Shown here piece by piece: positions 1 through 6,342 of a stretch of 6,342 bases of DNA. The position numbers and the translations under genes were made by a program. The notes under the pieces were generated by a model, which ran no database searches, was not told the origin of the DNA, and was given only the letters and a program-made list of their open reading frames with translations. The stretch covers positions 1 through 6,342 of the forward strand of contig CAUBGU010000080.1 in assembly GCA_958435545.1 (NCBI GenBank). Direction: 5' to 3'. Each line of letters starts with the position of its first letter. Within the stretch, counting starts at the first letter, position 1. The stretch is from an uncultured Collinsella sp. (GTDB lineage Bacteria; Actinomycetota; Coriobacteriia; Coriobacteriales; Coriobacteriaceae).

Positions 1-34
1 CGGCCTTGCAGAGCCGGTATGCACCGCAAGGCCG
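1..34. repeat. Inverted repeat at window edge, possible 3' hairpin of an upstream gene
   Basis: CGGCCTTGC (1-9) is the exact reverse complement of GCAAGGCCG (26-34), giving a 9-bp GC-rich stem. A 3-bp inner stem is possible (16-18 with 23-25). No T-run follows on the plus strand, so it is not a standard intrinsic terminator as seen here. GCAAGGCCG occurs again at 82-90, so the left arm could pair with either copy. It may be the transcript end of a gene lying to the left or part of the leader of the glycosidase gene. The window edge hides which. Confidence 0.4.
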
Positions 35-108
35 ATTCTAGAGATAAAAAACTCCGCTTCTAGGTAACAATTCCAAACCGCGCAAGGCCGCGTGCGGGGA
101 CGGATTGA

Positions 109-1479
<1,371 letters not shown>

Positions 1480-1520
1480 GGACTGCTGTCCCGAACTCTC
1501 ACGCATCTCTGCTTCATTTG

Positions 1521-1562
1521 CGCCGCCGCGGTGTCCGGATTCGCCCGGATGCTGCGGCGGCG
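1521..1562 (+). terminator. Long hairpin after glvA, possible terminator without T-run
   Basis: CGCCGCCGC (1521-1529) pairs perfectly with GCGGCGGCG (1554-1562). Inside, TCCGG (1534-1538) pairs with CCGGA (1545-1549) around a 6-nt loop. The four positions between the two stems (1530-1533 with 1550-1553) can form one GC and three GU pairs, giving a near-continuous 18-bp RNA hairpin about 40 nt after the glvA stop. No U-run follows; the next bases are CTATACTT, which hold the likely -10 box of ychF. It may end or stabilise the glvA transcript, but lack of a U-tract makes intrinsic termination uncertain. Confidence 0.45.
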
Positions 1563-1563
1563 C

Positions 1564-1569
1564 TATACT
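1564..1569 (+). promoter_or_regulatory. Probable -10 box of the ychF promoter
   Basis: TATACT matches the sigma70 -10 consensus at five of six positions. It would place the transcript start near 1576, giving a leader of about 30 nt before the GTG start at 1607. The -35 region at about 1540-1546 (TTCGCC/TCGCCC) is poor and falls inside the preceding hairpin, so the promoter rests on the -10 box and its position. Confidence 0.45.
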
Positions 1570-1606
1570 TATGAAGTTTGAAGTACCTGTACCAAAAGGA
1601 GCTGTC

Positions 1607-2683
<1,077 letters not shown>

Positions 2684-2694
2684 GGACGACGCAT

Positions 2695-3078
2695 ATGTTT
2701 AAATATGGCAAAAAAGCTGGCTACATGGGTATTGCGCTGCTCGTACTTGCGGTGATTCCGCTGGTGGTTGCAGCGTTTGTGATCCCCAACATTGGCCCCG
2801 AGGTGGCAACGAAGTTTAACGCAGCCGGCGAGGTGACGCGCTGGGGTAAGAGCTACGAGCTGCTGGCACTGCCGGTGCTCAACCTGCTGCTGAGCGTGGC
2901 GACGTACTTTACGGCGGGACGCCAGGCAAAGAACAACGAGGACTCCGCTGTGATGGCACGTCTTGCGTGCGAGCGCTACCTGCGCAACGGTTGCATCACG
3001 GGTGTGTTCCTCAACGTGATCAACGTTTACTTTATGTACTCGGCGATTACCGGAACGGGCTTTGGCTTTGGTTTCTAG
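2695..3078 (+). CDS. Small integral membrane protein with DUF1648 (SdpI-like N-terminal) motif
   Basis: A 127-aa protein with three predicted membrane helices at about 10-30, 53-72 and 98-119. Between the first two lies VATKFNAAGEVTRWGKSYE (38-56), which matches the DUF1648 signature (a His/Lys-Phe-Asn-x-x-Gly-Glu-x-x-x-Trp-Gly pattern) found in SdpI-type immunity/signal proteins and in many uncharacterised membrane proteins. SdpI itself is longer and carries further helices, so this is a short DUF1648 protein, and an immunity role cannot be assumed. The C-terminus ends in a Gly-Phe repeat (TGFGFGF). The ATG lies 11 nt after the ychF stop, with AAGGA (2682-2686) overlapping that stop codon as ribosome binding site. 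Co-transcription with ychF is therefore likely. Its function is unknown. Confidence 0.8.
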   Translation: MFKYGKKAGYMGIALLVLAVIPLVVAAFVIPNIGPEVATKFNAAGEVTRWGKSYELLALPVLNLLLSVATYFTAGRQAKNNEDSAVMARLACERYLRNGCITGVFLNVINVYFMYSAITGTGFGFGF

Positions 3079-3087
3079 CTTGTCCTT

Positions 3088-3477
3088 CTAGGCAACGAGC
3101 CTGCACGCATATTCAATGGCTGCTGCGAGGCCGCCGCTCGACCGTGGTTGAAAGACTACATCGGCGGCGGCCTCGTTTTCGTATCCGGCGCCGCGAAGGG
3201 CGAGTGCTATGCCGGCTTCTAAAAGGAGCGGCAGGCCGCGTTGGCTGGTTGCGATTACGGCAACCTGATTGAGCGAGCAGCCGTGCGTTTGGCATTGAAT
3301 GGCAAGTTCACCTTGCGCCGGGCAAGGGGCCAGAACGGCGGCGACGCGACTTGATAGCAATGTAAATGCTGTGCGCTCATCGGGCGAAAGGCATTCAGCT
3401 TCAACGACGACGAGCTTGGGCGGCGCGCTGTTTGTGCGAAGCGTGGCTCGGTACATGCGGACCGAAGAACCCGACAT
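3088..3477 (-). CDS. Hypothetical protein, possible degenerate HAD/P-type ATPase P-domain fragment
   Basis: A 129-aa soluble-looking protein that I do not recognise by name. The ATG at 3477 has AGGAG 6 nt upstream on the minus strand, and codon structure looks coding. Residues about 52-128 read like the end of a P-type ATPase phosphorylation domain (HAD fold): VAVIATSQRGLPLLLEAGIA (72-91) sits where those proteins have VAMxGDGxNDAPALxxAxIG, and EAAADVVF (102-109) followed by GGLAAAIEYA (115-124) fits the next strand and helix. The metal-binding acids of GDGxND are replaced (ATSQRG), and no DKTGT motif is present, so catalysis is not expected if the homology is real. It lies divergent to the XRE regulator gene with a palindrome between them, and its stop is only 9 nt from the stop of the convergent DUF1648 gene. 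Five of six Gln codons are CAA and six of eight Glu codons are GAA, unlike the flanking genes. That the gene is real is fairly likely; the homology is tentative. Confidence 0.65.
   Translation of the reverse strand: MSGSSVRMYRATLRTNSAPPKLVVVEAECLSPDERTAFTLLSSRVAAVLAPCPAQGELAIQCQTHGCSLNQVAVIATSQRGLPLLLEAGIALALRGAGYENEAAADVVFQPRSSGGLAAAIEYACRLVA
3126..3179 (+). terminator. Probable intrinsic terminator of the ychF-DUF1648 unit, inside the opposing gene
   Basis: CGAGGCCGCCGC (3126-3137) is the exact reverse complement of GCGGCGGCCTCG (3164-3175), a 12-bp GC-rich stem followed directly by TTTTC on the plus strand. The loop is 26 nt, longer than usual. It lies 48 nt after the DUF1648 stop, a normal place for the end of that transcript. 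It also lies within the coding region of the minus-strand gene at 3088-3477. Read on the minus strand, no T-run follows, so that gene's own transcript should pass through. Confidence 0.6.
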
Positions 3478-3500
3478 AGAAAACTCCTGTGTATTCGGGA

Positions 3501-3524
3501 AAACGTAAACTATAGTTTACGTTT
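3501..3524. promoter_or_regulatory. Perfect 24-bp palindromic operator with a -10 box on each strand
   Basis: AAACGTAAACTA (3501-3512) is followed at once by its exact reverse complement (3513-3524). The AT-rich site lies between two divergent genes in an otherwise GC-rich region. Its centre contains TATAGT on both strands (plus 3511-3516; minus 3514-3509), each a five-of-six match to the sigma70 -10 box, giving leaders of about 25 nt to the minus-strand gene and about 31 nt to the regulator. The -35 regions are weak (minus: TGGAGC at 3537-3532, 17-nt spacer). A dimeric helix-turn-helix protein bound here would cover both promoters. The likely candidate is the XRE regulator encoded next to it, by inference from layout. 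Confidence 0.75.
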
Positions 3525-3553
3525 ATGTTCGGCTCCATTTCAAACTCGGCTGC

Positions 3554-3772
3554 ATGGACGAACGTGCGAAACAGATTCTTGGCAGGCGGGTCGAAGAGAC
3601 ACGCAGGGACCTTGGTATCTCCAAGGTTGATTTTTGTGTGGCGACAGGAATCAGCCGACCCTACCTCGACCGAATCGAAGATGGGACGGCAAATTTCACG
3701 CTCAAGGTTCTATTTAAGATCGCACCCGCACTCGGCATGACGGTGTCAGAGCTTCTCGAGGGCATCGAATAG
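3554..3772 (+). CDS. XRE-family helix-turn-helix transcriptional regulator
   Basis: A 72-aa single-domain DNA-binding protein of the Cro/C1 (HTH_3) type. After a charged first helix (ERAKQILGRRVEETRRDLG, 3-21), the helix-turn-helix spans SKVDFCVATGISRPYLDRIEDG (23-44 in the protein), with recognition helix SRPYLDRI (34-41). This is followed by the family's typical ANFTLKVLFKIAPALGMTVSELL pattern (46-68). There is no ligand-binding or protease domain. It is transcribed away from the small minus-strand gene, with the 24-bp palindrome 29 nt upstream of its ATG, so autoregulation and control of the neighbour are likely. The start is the only ATG/GTG/TTG in frame after an upstream stop, but no convincing Shine-Dalgarno sequence precedes it, suggesting weak translation. 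Its codon use (CGA, AGG, GAA, GGG) is less biased than in the flanking core genes. DNA-binding function is confident; the target is inferred. Confidence 0.88.
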   Translation: MDERAKQILGRRVEETRRDLGISKVDFCVATGISRPYLDRIEDGTANFTLKVLFKIAPALGMTVSELLEGIE

Positions 3773-3794
3773 GGGATACCCGTCGAAAACTGAA

Positions 3795-4808
3795 TTACAC
3801 CATCGGGATACGGTCGTGATTGACTTGGCTGTAGAACAGGCGTTGAATCTCTGCCGCATCACGTGACTGGCCGAGTGCCCACATGGTTTTGGCCACGAGC
3901 GTCTCGGTTGTCATATCGTCGCCGCGTAGAATGCCCGGATGATCGGCGTAGGCACGGCCGACCTCATAAACACCCAGGTCAAGGCCCTCCTCGGGGACCT
4001 GCGTGGTCATAACGACGGTGCAGCCCGAATCGACCCAGCGGAAAATCGCCTCCTGGAATGATTCGCCGGACTCGCCGAACTCGGGGATACCGCCAATGCC
4101 AAAGGTCTCCAGAATCACGGCGTCGTAGCTATCGGCCAGGGCGTCCAGGATACCCGGGTTCACGCCGGGCGTGAGCTTAAGGACAAACACGCGCGGGTCG
4201 ATGCTGTCGTAGAAACGCACCGGGTTTTCGCCCTGATGCGTGCCGTGAAGCCCGTTGCGCACAATGCGGTCGTTGCGGATGTAGGCAATGGGCGGATAGT
4301 TGACGCTAATGAACGCGTTAAAGCTCATGGTGCGCTGCTTGCGGGCGCGCGTGCCGGCAATGGCGACGCCGCCAAACACGATCGAGACGTCGTGTGAATG
4401 CTCGTCGAGCGCATAGAGCAGGCTCTGGTACAGGTTGAGCTTGGCATCGGTAAAGGGGTTACCCATGGGCTTTTGCGAGCCGGTGAGTACGATGGGCTTG
4501 GGACTGTCCTGAATCAGATAGGAAAGCGCTGCCGCGGTGTAGCTCATGGTGTCGGTGCCGTGCAGGACCACAAAGCCGTCGTGATCGGCATAGCCTTCGA
4601 CGATGACATCGCGGATGCGCATCCAGTCGCTCGGGCGCATATTGGTGCTGTCGATGTTCATGGGCTGCACGACGTCGAGCTCGCAGAGGCCCGAGATCTC
4701 GGGGACGCTCTGGGCGAGCTCCTCACCGGTCAGGGCGGGGGAGAGGCCGTTACCGTCCTCGGTCGATGCGATGGTGCCGCCCGTGGCGATGAGAAGGATG
4801 CGCTTCAT
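3795..4808 (-). CDS. ansA: L-asparaginase, type I (cytoplasmic)
   Basis: Hydrolyses L-asparagine to aspartate and ammonia in the cytoplasm. It belongs to the bacterial type I/II asparaginase family. Seen in order: ATGGTIAS (8-15) with nucleophile T12; a Ser-Thr in the N-terminal region; LHGTDTMSYTAAALSY (82-97) with T85 and D86 of the second catalytic set; LTGSQKP (108-114); and GTRARK (152-157), whose K157 aligns with Lys163 of E. coli AnsA as I recall that sequence. At 337 aa it matches AnsA (338 aa). No signal peptide is present, and the HGTDTMSYTA and TGSQ forms fit type I rather than periplasmic type II. The frame is open to an ATG at 4880, but 4808 is chosen because family proteins begin just before the TGGTIA motif, TAGGA (4817-4821) lies 8 nt upstream, and the likely promoter falls between the two. 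It converges on the XRE gene with 22 nt between stops; no terminator is evident there. Confidence 0.94.
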   Translation of the reverse strand: MKRILLIATGGTIASTEDGNGLSPALTGEELAQSVPEISGLCELDVVQPMNIDSTNMRPSDWMRIRDVIVEGYADHDGFVVLHGTDTMSYTAAALSYLIQDSPKPIVLTGSQKPMGNPFTDAKLNLYQSLLYALDEHSHDVSIVFGGVAIAGTRARKQRTMSFNAFISVNYPPIAYIRNDRIVRNGLHGTHQGENPVRFYDSIDPRVFVLKLTPGVNPGILDALADSYDAVILETFGIGGIPEFGESGESFQEAIFRWVDSGCTVVMTTQVPEEGLDLGVYEVGRAYADHPGILRGDDMTTETLVAKTMWALGQSRDAAEIQRLFYSQVNHDRIPMV

Positions 4809-4859
4809 GCTGGTATTCCTATCGTATTTGCCGCCGCAAGGGCGGAGTCGTTCGGCAGT

Positions 4860-4887
4860 ATTGTGGCACAGGGCGTCCAATGTTCAA
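4860..4887 (-). promoter_or_regulatory. Likely ansA promoter
   Basis: On the minus strand TTGAAC (4887-4882) and CACAAT (4865-4860) are separated by 16 nt. They match the sigma70 -35 consensus at five of six positions and the -10 at four. The predicted start near 4853 gives a leader of about 45 nt before the ATG at 4808 and lies downstream of the alternative ATG at 4880, which supports the shorter ansA start. Confidence 0.5.
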
Positions 4888-5035
4888 TCGTATTACATCA
4901 TCTGTAACGTTTGGTAACACTTCAATTGCCGTCAAATAGGGGCCTAGGTCGTGCGTTTGCCGTGCGCTGATGGCTGCGAGGGGCGAGAAACCCCATATAA
5001 CGTGTACACTATGAAGGCTATTTTCGTTCATTCAC

Positions 5036-5072
5036 GCGGGTGGGCACCGGCTCCCCGCCAACAAGAGGGGGA
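5036..5072 (+). promoter_or_regulatory. guaA ribosome binding site with possible competing leader hairpins
   Basis: The guaA Shine-Dalgarno sequence GAGGGGGA lies at 5065-5072, before the ATG at 5076. TCCCC (5052-5056) can pair with GGGGA (5068-5072) around an 11-nt loop and hide it. The same C-tract, as CCCGC (5054-5058), can instead pair with GCGGG (5036-5040), freeing the ribosome binding site. The stems are only 5 bp and such pairings arise by chance in GC-rich DNA, so a regulatory switch is only a possibility. The ribosome binding site itself is secure. Confidence 0.35.
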
Positions 5073-5075
5073 ACC

Positions 5076-6342
5076 ATGGATCAAAAGGCTTCCGCAAAGG
5101 TCCTCGTACTCGACTTTGGTGCGCAGTACGGTCAGCTCATTGCCCGTCGCGTCCGCGACCTCAACGTGTATTCCGAGATTGTCCCCTGCGACATCTCGGC
5201 CGACGAGATTCGCGAGATGAACGCCTCTGCGCTCATCCTTTCCGGCGGCCCGGCTTCTGTGTATGCCGAGGACGCTCCGTCCATCGATCCTGCCATCTTT
5301 GACCTGGGCCTTCCCGTCCTGGGCTTTTGCTACGGCCATCAGATCACGGCCGTGACGCTCGGCGGCAAGGTCGGCCACTCCGAGGTGGGCGAGTACGGCC
5401 GCGCCACTATCACGCGCACGGCCGGCGCCAAGCTCTTTAACTCCACGCCCATGGAGCAGACCGTGTGGATGAGCCACCGCGACGCCGTGTCCGAGGTGCC
5501 CGAGGGCTTTACCGTTACCGCCAGCACCGACGTGTGCCCGGTTGCTGCCATGGAGTGCGTCGAGCGCAAGATCTTCACCACGCAGTTCCACCCCGAGGTC
5601 AAGCATTCCGAGTATGGTCAGCAGCTGCTGAGCAACTTCCTGTTTGAGATCTGCGGCCTGGAGCCCAACTGGAGCATGGACAACCTGGTCGAGACCATGA
5701 CGGCCGAGTTTCGCGAGAAGGTCGGCGACGACCGCGTGATTCTGGCTCTGTCCGGTGGCGTCGACTCCTCCGTCGTGGCTGCGCTGGGCGCCCGCGCCGT
5801 GGGCAAGCAGATGACCTGCGTGTTCATCAACCACGGCCTGCTGCGCAAGGGCGAGCCCGAGCAGGTGGAGGAGGTCTTCACCAAGCAGTTTGACGTCGAC
5901 TTTATCCACGTCCACGCCGAGGACCGCTATGCCGAGCTTCTGGCCGGTGTGACCGAGCCCGAGGAGAAGCGCCGCATCATCGGTACCCAGTTCTGGAAAG
6001 AGTTCTTCGCCGTGGCGCAGCAGCTCGAGACCGATGGTAAACCGGTCAAGTACCTGGCTCAGGGCACCATCTACCCCGACATCATCGAGTCTGGCGCTCG
6101 CAAGACGGGCGGCAAGACGGCCACCATCAAGAGCCATCACAACCTGATCCCGTTCCCCGAGGGCGTGCACTTCGACCTTATTGAGCCGCTTGACCACTTC
6201 TTTAAGGACGAGGTCCGCGCGCTTGGTTTGGCGCTCGGCCTGCCGGCTCACATCGTGTTCCGTCAGCCCTTCCCGGGCCCGGGTCTGGCCATCCGCATCA
6301 TCGGTGCGGTCGACAAGGAGAAGCTCGAGATCCTCAAGAACG
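5076..6342 (+). CDS. guaA: GMP synthase (glutamine-hydrolysing), 3' end cut by window
   Basis: Converts XMP to GMP with ATP and glutamine, the last step of de novo guanine nucleotide synthesis, in the cytoplasm. The 422 codons present cover the N-terminal class I glutamine amidotransferase domain (about 8-195) with GFCYGHQ (83-89; nucleophile C85) and TQFHPEV (169-175; H172 and E174 complete the triad). The ATP-pyrophosphatase domain follows, with the PP-loop SGGVDSS (226-232), then INHGLLRKGE (251-260), IIESGARKTGG (336-346) and IKSHHNL (351-357). FRQPFPGPGLAIRIIG (395-410) opens the C-terminal dimerisation domain. The family is usually about 515-525 aa, so roughly 100 residues lie beyond the window. 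The ATG is supported by GAGGGGGA at 5065-5072 and by homology beginning at residue 8. It is transcribed divergently from ansA. No frameshift or missing key residue is seen. Confidence 0.97.
   Translation, partial: MDQKASAKVLVLDFGAQYGQLIARRVRDLNVYSEIVPCDISADEIREMNASALILSGGPASVYAEDAPSIDPAIFDLGLPVLGFCYGHQITAVTLGGKVGHSEVGEYGRATITRTAGAKLFNSTPMEQTVWMSHRDAVSEVPEGFTVTASTDVCPVAAMECVERKIFTTQFHPEVKHSEYGQQLLSNFLFEICGLEPNWSMDNLVETMTAEFREKVGDDRVILALSGGVDSSVVAALGARAVGKQMTCVFINHGLLRKGEPEQVEEVFTKQFDVDFIHVHAEDRYAELLAGVTEPEEKRRIIGTQFWKEFFAVAQQLETDGKPVKYLAQGTIYPDIIESGARKTGGKTATIKSHHNLIPFPEGVHFDLIEPLDHFFKDEVRALGLALGLPAHIVFRQPFPGPGLAIRIIGAVDKEKLEILKN

Larger units (their letters stand above)
4809..5075. other. Divergent intergenic region between ansA and guaA
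   Basis: These 267 nt hold control sequences for both neighbours and no convincing gene. Going right, they contain the ansA ribosome binding site, a likely ansA promoter (4860-4887), an imperfect inverted repeat TGTAAC/GTAACA (4902-4918 area) around GTTTG, and the guaA leader. For guaA, TATAAC (4996-5001) and TACACT (5005-5010) are -10 candidates, but neither has a good -35. I looked for the conserved core of purine riboswitches and do not see it. The last 40 nt can form competing hairpins around the guaA ribosome binding site. Confidence 0.6.

Noticed and set aside
3299..3508. Plus-strand small open frame opposite the hypothetical gene, running toward the palindrome
   Set aside because: There is no ribosome binding site, and the minus-strand frame has a clear one plus a structured protein pattern. 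This frame would also overlap the promoter region.
4809..4880. N-terminal extension of AnsA to ATG 4880
   Set aside because: The added 24 residues (Cys, His, Arg rich) are not family-like. The likely promoter lies within this stretch and a good ribosome binding site precedes 4808.
4398..4907. Plus-strand open frame opposite ansA
   Set aside because: It mirrors ansA, which carries all catalytic motifs. The product is Val/Gly/Ala/His-rich shadow sequence.
4960..5075. Purine or other known riboswitch upstream of guaA
   Set aside because: The sequence contains TATAA and GC-rich stems, but the conserved purine-riboswitch core (paired loops with the GACTA-like end) is not present.
5011..5220. Possible upstream ORF beginning ATG 5011 in the guaA leader (MKAIFVHSRG...)
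   Set aside because: There is no ribosome binding site. It runs through the guaA start in another frame for 70 codons without a short leader-peptide stop, and the predicted transcript start may lie at or just after its ATG.
5322..5345. GFCYGHQ instead of the more common GICYGMQ in GuaA
   Set aside because: The nucleophile Cys and flanking Gly residues are intact, and His at this position occurs in related amidotransferases, so it is normal variation.
5028..6251. Long minus-strand open frame of about 407 codons
   Set aside because: It is antisense to guaA, which has full catalytic motifs and a good ribosome binding site. The translated product is low-complexity (Leu, His, Gly, Asp rich), typical of a mirror frame in GC-rich DNA.

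Overview
The window is a gene-dense stretch of a moderately high-GC bacterial chromosome. Codon choice in the core genes is strongly G/C-ending (nearly all Glu codons are GAG, for example), ribosome binding sites are clear AGGAG types, and gaps between genes are short. GC content, gene content and protein sequence suggest a gut-type actinobacterium of the class Coriobacteriia (Collinsella or a relative). This is a judgement from sequence feel, not a database match.

Layout. (a) 1-135: a leader with repeated GCAAGGCCG arms. (b) 136-1479 (+): a complete GH4 NAD-dependent 6-phospho-alpha-glucosidase (GlvA/MalH type). (c) 1521-1569: a long imperfect hairpin that abuts the likely -10 box of the next gene. 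(d) 1607-2683 (+): the YchF/OLA1-type GTPase, starting at GTG, followed 11 nt later by a small three-helix membrane protein of DUF1648 type (2695-3078), probably in one transcript. (e) 3088-3772: a divergent pair made of a small unrecognised protein on the minus strand and an XRE-type helix-turn-helix regulator on the plus strand. Between them lies a perfect 24-bp palindrome that contains a -10-like box on each strand. (f) 3795-4808 (-): a type I L-asparaginase. (g) 4809-5075: a divergent intergenic region with a likely ansA promoter and a possible structured guaA leader. (h) 5076-6342 (+): GMP synthase GuaA, cut by the window end after 422 codons.

Most of the window is housekeeping or ordinary metabolism: sugar-phosphate hydrolysis after PTS uptake, a translation-associated GTPase, asparagine breakdown and guanine nucleotide synthesis. 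These genes do not form one pathway. The part that stands out is the 3088-3772 cassette. Its codon use differs from its flanks (CAA and GAA preferred in the minus-strand gene), it carries its own palindromic control site, and the minus-strand protein looks like the C-terminal part of a HAD/P-type-ATPase phosphorylation domain with the conserved acidic residues missing. That reading is a hypothesis. No tRNA, rRNA, CRISPR array or insertion sequence was seen, and no gene-free stretch exceeds 300 bases.
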